A stretch of DNA of 13,417 bases from the NCBI GenBank assembly GCA_947174985.1, contig CAMWLB010000051.1, positions 1-13,417 of the forward strand, given 5' to 3'. This document shows, in pieces, positions 1 to 6,816 of this stretch. This DNA comes from an uncultured Lachnospiraceae bacterium. GTDB taxonomy: Bacteria > Bacillota > Clostridia > Lachnospirales > Lachnospiraceae. Every line of letters starts with the position of its first letter. The stretch's first letter is position 1. The notes under the pieces were generated by a model. It was not told the DNA's origin. It did not search any database and saw nothing but the letters and a program-made list of their open reading frames with translations. The position numbers and the translations under genes were made by a program.

Positions 1-656
1 GTTATATGGCTCTTTTAAAAAAGAAATATGATGAGACGGAAAAAGCGCTTATAAAAAGCTGTGAAGAGGTTTCCGCACTTCGCAAAAAACAGGCGAAGAA
101 GCTGGAGAAGACCTTAAAAACTGCGCTTTCTGAGTTGAATTTTCTGGCGGTGGAGTTTGAAATTAAAATAGAACAAAAAGAAGCCTCGCCGGATGGCTTT
201 GATGATGTGGAATTTTTGATTTCCACCAACCCGGGCGAAGAAAGAAAGCCCTTGGGACAGGTGGCGAGCGGCGGTGAGCTTTCGCGTATCATGCTGGGCG
301 TCAAGACAGTGCTGGCAGACAAGGATGCGGTGGATACGCTTATCTTTGATGAAATCGACGCAGGAATAAGCGGCAGGACGGCATGGAAGGTTTCGGAAAA
401 GCTGGGTGCTTTATCCTGTGCGCATCAGGTTATCTGTATCACACATCTGCCGCAGATTGCGGCAATGGCGGACGCACACTTTGCCATTGAAAAGCAGACG
501 GACGGACAGAGCACCATGACAGGTATCCGCAGACTGACAAAAGAGGGAGAAATCGAAGAGCTGGCAAGGCTTTTGGGGGCGGACGCTTTGTCTGAGGCGG
601 CGCTTTCCAATGCAAAAGAAATGAAAATTGAGGCTGCCAAAATCAAGCAAAGCTGA
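1..656 (+). CDS. recN: DNA repair protein RecN, C-terminal part (5' end outside window)
   Basis: RecN is an SMC-like cytoplasmic ATPase that acts early at DNA double-strand breaks. Only the C-terminal ~217 residues are in the window. The reading frame is already open at the left edge, so the ATG at position 6 is internal. The visible part begins in the end of the coiled coil (KKKYDETEKALIKS...). The ABC signature ASGGELSR follows (about 265-290), then the Walker B stretch TLIFDEIDAGISG (about 328-375), where the DEIDAGISG form is typical of RecN, and the H-loop THLPQIA (about 440-462). The stop TGA is at 654-656. The next gene is spoIVB, the usual neighbour of recN in endospore formers. The call is secure from the motifs and context. 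Confidence 0.96.
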   Translation, partial: YMALLKKKYDETEKALIKSCEEVSALRKKQAKKLEKTLKTALSELNFLAVEFEIKIEQKEASPDGFDDVEFLISTNPGEERKPLGQVASGGELSRIMLGVKTVLADKDAVDTLIFDEIDAGISGRTAWKVSEKLGALSCAHQVICITHLPQIAAMADAHFAIEKQTDGQSTMTGIRRLTKEGEIEELARLLGADALSEAALSNAKEMKIEAAKIKQS

Positions 657-694
657 TTTTGGTGTTTAAACTTTAAAAATATGACAACACTAAG

Positions 695-724
695 AAGAGT
701 ATCCGATATGGGTACTCTTTTTTT
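695..724 (+). terminator. Rho-independent terminator/attenuator between recN and spoIVB
   Basis: A 10-bp stem with one G-U pair (695-704 with 710-719) and a 5-nt loop (GATAT) runs into a T tract at 718-724. The ribosome binding site of spoIVB (GGAGG, 725-729) follows immediately. A transcript arriving from recN would be expected to end or pause right before the spoIVB start. The hairpin may also mask the ribosome binding site. Confidence 0.85.
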
Positions 725-736
725 GGAGGTATGGCA

Positions 737-2044
737 ATGAAAAACAAAAAAAGAAAGAAAATATACAGAAGGTGCCTGTTGTGCGCCCTCATAATTACCT
801 GCCTTACGCTTGCCGGCGTCGGTTTTCTGTACTATTACGATAGGATTCCCGGCAATATCAAATTGAAGATGGGAGAAGATCAGGTATTGAACATAGGACT
901 GCCCCTTGAGGGAGAAATCGTCAGAATACAAGAGGATGCGGACGACCTTGCGGTTCCTGCAAACGGACAGGGAGAGTCCAACATACCGGCAGATTCCATC
1001 TACATTGATTTGCGGAATCCCGTTACCATGCGGGCAGATACGCTGAGCAGCTATCAGATGAACCTGAAGCTGTTCGGGTTCATTCCTTTTAAGCAGGTCA
1101 ATATCGATGTCATCGAAAATATGACGCTCACGCCGGTGGGACTGCCCGTCGGCATCTATATGAAAACGGACGGTATTCTTGTGATTGGCGTGGGAGACTT
1201 TATATCCGTAAACGGAGCCAGTGTCTCGCCTGCCCGATATCTTTTAAAGACAGGAGATTACATTCTGGCCCTGAATGGGGAGGAGGTAACGGGTAAAAAT
1301 GCCTTTATAGAAATGGTGGAAGACTGCGGCGGGCAGCCGGTTGTGCTCACGGTGCGCCGTGGAGGAGAGACCTTTGATATCGAGGTGCAGCCTTATCAGA
1401 ACCAGAGCGGAGAATATAAGCTGGGCGTCTGGGTCAGGGACAATGCGCAGGGCGTGGGAACTATGACCTTTGTGGACAGTGAGGGCAATTTCGGCGCGCT
1501 GGGGCATGGTATCAATGACGTGGACACGGGCATGATCATGGAGCTTGACAGCGGAACGCTCTACAGAACGGATATTGTGGCAATCAAAAAAGGAGTCAAG
1601 GGAGAACCCGGGGAAATGACCGGCATGATTGAGTACAATGACAGCAATATTTATGGTGTTATTTCGGAGAATACCGAGCGGGGAATTTTTGGAACCTGTA
1701 ACGACAGAATATTATCCTGCATCGAGACAGAGCCGCTTCCCATTGGTCTGAAACAGGAAGTAGAAATCGGGCCTGCCCAGATTCTCTGCATGGTGGATGG
1801 AGAACTGAAATATTACGATATCCGGATTAAGGAATGTCATCTTGACCAGAACAATGTCAACCGTGGCATCGTGCTTCAGGTAACGGATCCTGAACTGATT
1901 GCCGTGACAGGCGGCATCATACAGGGTATGAGCGGTGCGCCCATTATACAAAACGGCAAATTGATTGGAGCTGTGACCCATGTTTTGATAAACGATTCGA
2001 CAAGTGGATATGGAATTTTTATTGAGGAGATGATTTCGTATTAG
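737..2044 (+). CDS. spoIVB: SpoIVB serine peptidase (family S55)
   Basis: SpoIVB is secreted from the forespore into the intermembrane space. There it cleaves SpoIVFA and so triggers SpoIVFB to activate pro-sigma-K in the mother cell. The protein is 435 residues, close to the family norm. A basic N-terminus (KNKKRKKIYRR) and a hydrophobic segment at about 14-32 form the membrane anchor. A PDZ domain lies at about 135-220, with the core LLKTGDYILALNGEEV. The S55 peptidase domain follows. Expected catalytic residues are present: His257 in GALGHGI, Asp384 in QVTDPEL and Ser399 in GMSGAPI. The Asp-Ser spacing of 15 equals that of the Bacillus subtilis enzyme. The end is typical (IGAVTHVLIND...GYGIFIEE). 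The ATG at 737 is chosen because it lies 7 nt after GGAGG; the ATG at 731 is only 1 nt from it. Confidence 0.96.
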   Translation: MKNKKRKKIYRRCLLCALIITCLTLAGVGFLYYYDRIPGNIKLKMGEDQVLNIGLPLEGEIVRIQEDADDLAVPANGQGESNIPADSIYIDLRNPVTMRADTLSSYQMNLKLFGFIPFKQVNIDVIENMTLTPVGLPVGIYMKTDGILVIGVGDFISVNGASVSPARYLLKTGDYILALNGEEVTGKNAFIEMVEDCGGQPVVLTVRRGGETFDIEVQPYQNQSGEYKLGVWVRDNAQGVGTMTFVDSEGNFGALGHGINDVDTGMIMELDSGTLYRTDIVAIKKGVKGEPGEMTGMIEYNDSNIYGVISENTERGIFGTCNDRILSCIETEPLPIGLKQEVEIGPAQILCMVDGELKYYDIRIKECHLDQNNVNRGIVLQVTDPELIAVTGGIIQGMSGAPIIQNGKLIGAVTHVLINDSTSGYGIFIEEMISY

Positions 2045-2103
2045 GAAAACGCTGATGGAAGCATTTCCCGCATCGGATTTGCGCCGTAAGGCCGGTGATG
2101 CAG

Positions 2104-2146
2104 AAAAGCAGCCGTAGCTCCATGAGGGAAGCGAGGCTGCTTTTTT
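2104..2146 (+). terminator. Rho-independent terminator after spoIVB
   Basis: AAAAGCAGCC (2104-2113) pairs perfectly with GGCTGCTTTT (2135-2144), and the T run continues to 2146. It lies 60 nt after the spoIVB stop. Read on the other strand the hairpin is followed by only four T, so it may also weakly end the converging gene that stops at 2172. Confidence 0.85.
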
Positions 2147-2171
2147 GTGTAAAAACCATATTATCTGTTAT

Positions 2172-2795
2172 TTATGATTTGCTTTGTTCCTCTTTGGCGG
2201 CGGCGAAAAAGGCATCGCAGAATCCATTCCATTTTTCCACATATTCCGCATGGCTGACCGGTATAAGGTCAGCGGGCGTATGGATACTGCGTTTTTCGGC
2301 TTCTTCTACAAAACCATACACCCAGCCGTCGGTACTTTCTGCCACGGCACGGACATGTTTCCAGCCCTGCATAAGCGCATAGTAAAGTCGGGTATGGCCG
2401 TCAAGAGAAATAAAACGCCCCTGATACGGCAGCACCTGAATGATAATATCCTCTGCCTTATGGATAAAATTGCTGATGGCGGCAATTTTGTCCTTGTCAA
2501 CATAAAACTGTGACGGCTGAATCTGTTCCAGCTTAAGCGTCAAAAGCTGCGCCGCGGGAAAGTCCCTGATGATACGGCGGTTTTCGTCATAGAATCGGGT
2601 AATGTGCGGTGTATAAAAACGAAACTGGTCAATCAATGAGGAAAAATCTTCAAATTTTCCATGAATCACCGCTTCAAAATCAGATATAATTTCGACCTCG
2701 CAAGGCGCACCGTCCACAAGGAAACAGCCGTGCTGCTGCAGAACCTTCTGCGAAAAACGACTGTCCTCATACGTGTCAATTCGTTCAATTTCCAT
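2172..2795 (-). CDS. Protein with ParB-N/sulfiredoxin-like domain, function unknown
   Basis: This is a 207-residue soluble protein with no signal peptide. Residues about 88-155 look like a ParB N-terminal (ParB/sulfiredoxin) fold. LEQIQPSQFYVDKDKI resembles the strand that opens the domain. ISLDGHTRLYYALMQG (129-144) carries the GHTR signature, which in ParB-like proteins binds a nucleotide phosphate, followed by the usual A-G-W helix turn. Residues 1-87 are not recognised, and neither is the acidic C-terminus. There is no helix-turn-helix and no ParA partner nearby, so plasmid or chromosome partitioning is unlikely. A nucleotide-binding or regulatory role is possible. A Shine-Dalgarno-like AGGGG lies 7 nt before the ATG. 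The gene lies 46 nt downstream of the DUF2442 gene on the same strand and could share its transcript. Confidence 0.75.
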   Translation of the reverse strand: MEIERIDTYEDSRFSQKVLQQHGCFLVDGAPCEVEIISDFEAVIHGKFEDFSSLIDQFRFYTPHITRFYDENRRIIRDFPAAQLLTLKLEQIQPSQFYVDKDKIAAISNFIHKAEDIIIQVLPYQGRFISLDGHTRLYYALMQGWKHVRAVAESTDGWVYGFVEEAEKRSIHTPADLIPVSHAEYVEKWNGFCDAFFAAAKEEQSKS

Positions 2796-2812
2796 TTTTA
2801 TACCCCTGTATA

Positions 2813-2830
2813 TCGCAAGTCGGCTTGCGA
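2813..2830. repeat. Short perfect hairpin between two minus-strand genes
   Basis: TCGCAAG and CTTGCGA form a 7-bp stem with a 4-nt loop (2813-2819 with 2824-2830). It sits between the DUF2442 stop and the start of the ParB-like gene. No T run follows on the minus strand, so it is not a standard terminator in the direction of transcription. It may act as an mRNA stabiliser or mild attenuator inside the two-gene transcript. Confidence 0.5.
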
Positions 2831-2841
2831 GTTCTTTTACT

Positions 2842-3084
2842 TTATGATACTGCCTTTCCTAAGTAGTACAATTCATCCGGACATATATCCTTCCCATCGG
2901 GCCACACAACAGTAAAGCCGTCTGTGGAAACACGCTTAAAATATTCAAAAGACCGTAATTTTCCGTACCATTCGCCCTTGATATATGGTTCGACATCAAA
3001 GTACTTTTTTTCTCCATTATCAAATACTACTAATATCTGATATGCACACGTCGCTTCTACATGAACCGCAGTTGGTCTTAACAT
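2842..3084 (-). CDS. DUF2442 domain protein
   Basis: This small protein of 80 residues has the typical DUF2442 layout. An opening MLRPTAVHVEA strand is followed by YQILVVFDNGEKKYFDVEPYI, a central FEYFKRVSTDGFTVVWPDGKDICPDELYYLG, and a short tail. Family members are about 80 residues, so the whole protein is one domain. Members often sit in small gene pairs, some with DUF4160 proteins, and their molecular role is not established. The ATG at 3084 is chosen over an in-frame ATG 36 nt upstream because GGAGG (3094-3098 on the complement) lies 9 nt before it and family members start at this point. The gene is upstream of the ParB-like gene and divergent from the sigma factor at 3297. Confidence 0.85.
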   Translation of the reverse strand: MLRPTAVHVEATCAYQILVVFDNGEKKYFDVEPYIKGEWYGKLRSFEYFKRVSTDGFTVVWPDGKDICPDELYYLGKAVS

Positions 3085-3128
3085 GTCGAAATACCTCCAC
3101 CATCTAACGCAATGATTCAATTATCTTA

Positions 3129-3157
3129 ATCTTAACATAAGCTTCCGTGTGCTTCAA
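3129..3157 (-). promoter_or_regulatory. Candidate housekeeping promoter for the DUF2442 gene
   Basis: On the minus strand, TTGAAG (3152-3157) and TAAGAT (3129-3134) are separated by exactly 17 nt. Each matches the SigA consensus at 4 of 6 positions. The -10 ends 44 nt before the start codon. Confidence 0.45.
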
Positions 3158-3180
3158 GTTTTTTGGAAACCCATTATTTC

Positions 3181-3208
3181 TTGCGGAAATAGGACATTGT
3201 GATAAAAT
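3181..3208 (+). promoter_or_regulatory. Candidate promoter for the sigma/ABC operon
   Basis: TTGCGG (3181-3186) and TAAAAT (3203-3208) are 16 nt apart, which fits SigA-type spacing. They lie about 90 nt upstream of the sigma factor start. No clear ECF-type element such as TGAAAC with a correctly spaced CGTC is seen, so self-activation by the encoded sigma factor is neither shown nor excluded. Confidence 0.35.
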
Positions 3209-3296
3209 CATCAATAAATATTTCAAACTTTTTGTAATATGCCGCACATCCCGCGCGGCTGAAACGTTATACATTGTGAGAGGAGGTTTTACAACG

Positions 3297-3746
3297 GTGA
3301 ATGATCTGGCAGGCATTTACGACAAAATATACCGTTATTGCTTTTATAAAGTGAGAAATTCCGTTGCTGCCGAGGATATCACACAGGAAACCTTTCTCAA
3401 ATTTTTTGGGCAGCAGTCAAAAATACGGCGCGGCGAGGATATGGCTTATCTGTACACGATTGCCAAGAACTTGTGTGTAGATTACTTCCGGCGAAAGCAG
3501 ACTTTGGAATTGACCGATGATTACCCTGTGGAGGATTTCACGGAGCAGAGCGACATAAAAGCAGCTGTCCGTAACGCGCTCGAAAAGCTTGACGAACGGC
3601 GGCGCGAGATTATTGCTTTACGATATATCGGCGGGTTGTCGGTGAACGAAACTGCATTCGCAGCGGGAATATCAAGATTTGCAGTATATCGCCTTGAGCG
3701 AGTTGCCTTAAAAGAATTGAAAAAACTGATGGAGGGAGTGTTGTAG
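3297..3746 (+). CDS. ECF-like RNA polymerase sigma factor (operon with ABC transporter)
   Basis: This is a 149-residue sigma-70 family protein reduced to regions 2 and 4, as in ECF sigma factors. Region 2 covers about residues 5-70, with the core-binding and -10 recognition stretch VAAEDITQETFLKFF and YLYTIAKNLCVDYFRR. Region 4 covers about 88-145, with LDERRREIIALRYIGGLSVNETA and the helix-turn-helix GISRFAVYRLERVALKEL. The start is the GTG at 3297, 10 nt after AGGAGG (3281-3286). An upstream in-frame ATG at 3147 has no such site and would add 50 residues unlike the family. The stop is 1 nt before the start of the membrane protein gene, so the two are probably translationally coupled. It likely directs transcription of its own operon or of cell-envelope stress genes. 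Confidence 0.9.
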   Translation: MNDLAGIYDKIYRYCFYKVRNSVAAEDITQETFLKFFGQQSKIRRGEDMAYLYTIAKNLCVDYFRRKQTLELTDDYPVEDFTEQSDIKAAVRNALEKLDERRREIIALRYIGGLSVNETAFAAGISRFAVYRLERVALKELKKLMEGVL

Positions 3747-3747
3747 T

Positions 3748-4464
3748 ATGAAAATCGAAAAGGCCCTGCGAAGCGCGTTCACACCGCCCGAACCGCGAAA
3801 CAAGGACAAGTTTATAGATTCTATGCGCTATCCTAAGCTGTCATATTCGGAATTTGTTTTGTCGCAGATATGCTATATCCGCAAGAGGGTATGGCTTTTC
3901 TCGGCGGCAGTGCTGTTGGTAGCGATTAGTGCGGTGTATGTTATTCCGCAAAACGAAATGTATATCGTGTGGGTAGCATCGGCGCTTATCCCGTTTTTGG
4001 CATTGATGACAGCAACGGAAATTTCGCGCTCCGATATTTTCGGAATGTCGGAGATTGAGGCAGGGTGCAGATATTCCCTGCCGCAGCTTATTGGTGCGCG
4101 AATGATAATTCTGGGTGTGTGCAATTTCACGGTTATATCGGCTATCGTGGTCATTTTTGGATTTTTCTCGCCGCTCGGCATTATGAAAGCAGCTTTGTAT
4201 ATTTTAACTCCTTATATGACAGTCAACGGAATCTCTCTTCTTGTTTTGGATAAGGTCATAGGTTTGGAGGGCGTATACATCAGTGTTGCAGCAACGATCG
4301 GCGTTAGCCTGGCGGGTGTATTTATATTCGGGAGAGTTCCTTTTGATATGCGCTTTGTAAACGCTCTATGCACCGTGCTATGTGCAGGCGGTGTAATCAT
4401 GACCGTGATTCAAATCGAAAAAATAATGAGTGGAAGGAATGAATGTTATGGAATTAAAAATTGA
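3748..4464 (+). CDS. Six-helix membrane protein, candidate anti-sigma factor or ABC subunit
   Basis: This is a 238-residue protein not recognised by name. A polar N-terminal segment of about 47 residues (PPEPRNKDKFIDSMRYPKLSYSE...) faces one side of the membrane. Six hydrophobic segments follow at about 48-66, 71-90, 117-140, 146-168, 175-195 and 203-223. It starts 1 nt after the sigma factor stop and overlaps the ABC ATPase gene by 17 nt, so the four products are probably made together. A gene directly after an ECF sigma gene is most often its anti-sigma factor. The short cytosolic N-terminus followed by membrane helices would fit, but no zinc-binding H-x3-C-x2-C motif is seen. The alternative is a second transporter subunit. 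The role is inference from position. Confidence 0.8.
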   Translation: MKIEKALRSAFTPPEPRNKDKFIDSMRYPKLSYSEFVLSQICYIRKRVWLFSAAVLLVAISAVYVIPQNEMYIVWVASALIPFLALMTATEISRSDIFGMSEIEAGCRYSLPQLIGARMIILGVCNFTVISAIVVIFGFFSPLGIMKAALYILTPYMTVNGISLLVLDKVIGLEGVYISVAATIGVSLAGVFIFGRVPFDMRFVNALCTVLCAGGVIMTVIQIEKIMSGRNECYGIKN

Positions 4465-5326
4465 CCGCGTGACAAAAAAATACGGCAGCAAAATTGCCTG
4501 TGACAGAATATCGACTACGCTTCACAACGGTGTATACGGACTTCTGGGCGCGAACGGAGCGGGAAAAACAACGTTAATGCGAATGATGTGTGGATTATCT
4601 AAGCCTGCATCGGGGAATATCTCATACAATGGGATTGACGTTTCACAGGAGGAATACCGCGATATGCTCGGATATCTCCCGCAAAATTTCGGATATTATC
4701 CCGAATTTACTGCGCAGGATTTCATGATGTATATTTCCGCGCTAAAGGGCATTCCCAAAAGCAGGGCAAAAGCAAAGACTGCCGAGCTGCTGGAGATGGT
4801 TTCGCTGAAAAACGAGGCCCGGAAGAAAATAAAAACATTTTCGGGCGGTATGAAACAGCGGCTCGGTATTGCGCAGGCAATGCTGAACGACCCGCAAATA
4901 CTGATACTCGACGAGCCGACAGCGGGACTTGACCCCAAAGAACGAGTGAAATTCCGCAATCTGATTTCCCGAATGGGTGCGGACAGAATCATACTTTTAT
5001 CGACGCATATCGTGTCGGATATCGAGCATATTGCGAATACGATTCTTGTTATGAGAAGCGGTCAGCTTATCCACGAAGGCTCGCTTGATGAAATTATTTC
5101 GGTCATAGACGGCAAGGTCTGGGAGTGTATCGTTTCCTCAAAAACCGCCGATGAACTCAGCTTGAAATATCCGATTATCAATACAAGAAATGAGAACGGC
5201 AGTGTATTCCTCCGCCTTGTCAGTGATGAAAAGCCCTGTGAGAACGCTGAAAATGCGCAGGCAACTTTGGAGGATTTATATTTGTATTATTTTAATGAGG
5301 AAACTGCGGAGGACCAAGCGATATGA
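4448..5326 (+). CDS. ABC transporter ATP-binding protein
   Basis: This 292-residue ATPase is of the CcmA/BcrA type that drives ABC-2 exporters. All nucleotide-binding motifs are intact: Walker A GANGAGKT (34-41), Q-loop Gln79 in YLPQNF, signature FSGGMKQRLG (131-140), Walker B ILILDEPTAGLDP (151-163) with catalytic Glu156, and the switch His187 in STH. The C-terminal ~75 residues form a divergent extension typical of this subfamily. The start at 4448 is chosen because GGAAGGA (4432-4438) lies 9 nt upstream. A GTG at 4430 and an ATG at 4439 are poorer candidates because they lie before or directly against that site. It overlaps the preceding gene by 17 nt and the permease by 4 nt (ATGA). The substrate is unknown; peptides, antibiotics or lipids are usual for the class. 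Confidence 0.95.
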   Translation: MELKIDRVTKKYGSKIACDRISTTLHNGVYGLLGANGAGKTTLMRMMCGLSKPASGNISYNGIDVSQEEYRDMLGYLPQNFGYYPEFTAQDFMMYISALKGIPKSRAKAKTAELLEMVSLKNEARKKIKTFSGGMKQRLGIAQAMLNDPQILILDEPTAGLDPKERVKFRNLISRMGADRIILLSTHIVSDIEHIANTILVMRSGQLIHEGSLDEIISVIDGKVWECIVSSKTADELSLKYPIINTRNENGSVFLRLVSDEKPCENAENAQATLEDLYLYYFNEETAEDQAI

Positions 5327-6549
5327 ACATGTTTTTTGAATTGGTAAGATTTGAACTGAAGAAAATTCTGCGCAGAAAACGTACCGTGATTGTGCTCGCG
5401 TTTGCGGTGATTGTTGGAGCATTAAGCGTTTTCGGCACTGTGATAGGAACCTATTACTACACGGACGAGAACGGCAGCGAGGTCGCTATTTCAAGATATG
5501 AGGATGATATGATAGAGCGTCAGGACGGCGAGGCACTTTCGGGCCGGGTAATAGACGCCGATTTGATTATGGAGGCAGTCGAGGCTTACAAAAGCGTGGT
5601 GCCGCTTGAAAACGGAAATTACATCGGCACTTCGCAATATCAAGATAATGCGAGAAAATACAGTGAAATTTACGGTATAGTACGCAGAACATTTCATCTA
5701 AGCAGCCTTGCGGAATTTCAAAACCTGACTCGCGGGCAGGCAGAGCAGTTTGACGCTGTACGCCGCCAAAATATGGAGCAAACAATTATGAACGGTGCGG
5801 CAAGCGAAAATGTGCGCAAATATCAGCAAAAGTGTTTAAACAACTCTTCCGCGACCTTGACATACGAGTATTGGGGCGGATATTACAGATTTGTGACAAT
5901 AATGTATACGACTGCACTCATGGCGGGTGCGGCGATAGCGGTAATGCTCTCGGGAATTTTTTCCGATGAGTACACAAGCGGCGCAGACAGTCTGATACTT
6001 TCTTCAAAGCATGGCAAGGGTCTTGTTATCGGCGCAAAATTGTTCACGGCGTTTTCGGTCTCGGCGGTGCTGATTGCGCTGTTATCGGGAATAAGCCTGA
6101 TTGAGTCGTTTATTGTCTGGGGTACGAATGGAGCAAACGCGTCGTTGGAATTGGTGAGCGGCGTTTTCCCATACCCGCTCACAATAGGGCAGGCTGTGCT
6201 GTTGTATTTTATATGTATGCTCGCAGGCAGCATAATGTTTGCGGCAATCACCGCACTTTTTTCAGCAAAGTTGAAGCTGCCGTTCAACACCATTGTGATA
6301 ATGACCGCGCTGCTGATAATCCCGTTATTTATCAGCATTCCCGAAGGAGCGCCTGTCTGGATATCCTGCCTGGCAAATCTGCTGCCCGTGGGAATGTTCA
6401 CCTTCTGGGGCGCGATGTTTGAATTTCAATATGAAATATTCGGGCTTGTAATTCCACCGTATATTTTTCTGCCGGTGTTTGCGCTGCTCGTTACCTGCAT
6501 TTGCTCGTATTTTGCCGGGCGAGGTTTTAAAAATCACCAAATAACCTGA
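5323..6549 (+). CDS. ABC-2 type transporter permease
   Basis: This is a 408-residue integral membrane protein, the likely partner of the preceding ATPase. Its topology is that of large ABC-2 permeases. One helix lies at about 21-43, followed by a long extracytoplasmic region (about 44-188). Further helices lie at about 190-213, 236-262, 289-313, 321-341, 345-365 and 375-397. The stretch GIFSDEYTSGADSLILSSKHGKG (about 211-233), just after the second helix, is characteristic of ABC-2 permeases from antibiotic-export and sodium-export systems. It begins in the ATGA overlap with the ATPase stop, with GGAGG 9 nt before it. It is the last gene of the four-gene sigma/ABC operon. Export of a membrane-active compound is the most likely role, but the substrate cannot be read from the sequence. 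Confidence 0.93.
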   Translation: MNMFFELVRFELKKILRRKRTVIVLAFAVIVGALSVFGTVIGTYYYTDENGSEVAISRYEDDMIERQDGEALSGRVIDADLIMEAVEAYKSVVPLENGNYIGTSQYQDNARKYSEIYGIVRRTFHLSSLAEFQNLTRGQAEQFDAVRRQNMEQTIMNGAASENVRKYQQKCLNNSSATLTYEYWGGYYRFVTIMYTTALMAGAAIAVMLSGIFSDEYTSGADSLILSSKHGKGLVIGAKLFTAFSVSAVLIALLSGISLIESFIVWGTNGANASLELVSGVFPYPLTIGQAVLLYFICMLAGSIMFAAITALFSAKLKLPFNTIVIMTALLIIPLFISIPEGAPVWISCLANLLPVGMFTFWGAMFEFQYEIFGLVIPPYIFLPVFALLVTCICSYFAGRGFKNHQIT

Positions 6550-6556
6550 ACAATAA

Positions 6557-6700
6557 GATTTGCGGAAAGGCGAGTACAAAAACTTTGTGAGTGGCAATCT
6601 GAATCCGGATTATACCTGGGATGAGGTTCATCTGTTGGGAAAATATAATATTCTATGGCTGGAGTATTTCTGTAAACATGGTATTGTGAAAGACAACTAA
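6557..6700 (+). pseudogene. C-terminal remnant of an unidentified gene
   Basis: One plus-strand frame stays open from just after a stop at 6554-6556 to TAA at 6698-6700 (47 codons). It reads like real protein, with NFVSGNLNPDYTWDEV and LLGKYNILWLEYFCKHG. It has no start codon with a ribosome binding site and no upstream part. It begins 7 nt after the permease stop. This suggests the tail of a gene whose front was lost when the sigma/ABC operon was joined to it. The family is not recognised. Confidence 0.4.
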
Positions 6701-6751
6701 CTATTTCACATACGGGATCACTTCTTTTAAAGATTACAATACCGATTATAG

Positions 6752-6806
6752 GAAGCATCGCCCCCCCTTAGCCCCGTCTTGGGGTTCTAAGGGGGTTCGA
6801 TGCTTC
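6752..6806. terminator. Long near-perfect hairpin between converging operons
   Basis: GAAGCATCG (6752-6760) pairs with CGATGCTTC (6798-6806). Inside it, a C-rich arm ending CCCCCTTAG (6763-6771) pairs with CTAAGGGGG (6787-6795), and CCCC (6772-6775) pairs with GGGG (6781-6784) around a 5-nt loop. The structure lies between the plus-strand ABC operon and the minus-strand operon, whose last gene stops 11 nt away at 6817. It probably works as a bidirectional transcription end, although neither strand has a T run after it. Its length and symmetry also fit a small mobile palindromic repeat. Confidence 0.7.
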
Positions 6807-6816
6807 ATAAGAAAGT

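Noticed and set aside
2095..2513. Plus-strand open frames opposite the ParB-like gene
   Set aside because: They start in the terminator of spoIVB or lack a ribosome binding site, and are shadows of the minus-strand gene.
3084..3090. TGTCGAA, a match to the Spo0A box core, near the DUF2442 start; similar TTCGACA in spoIVB and in the DUF2442 gene
   Set aside because: A 7-base match is expected once or twice by chance in a window this size on both strands. The copies lie in coding sequence or over a start codon, not in promoter position.
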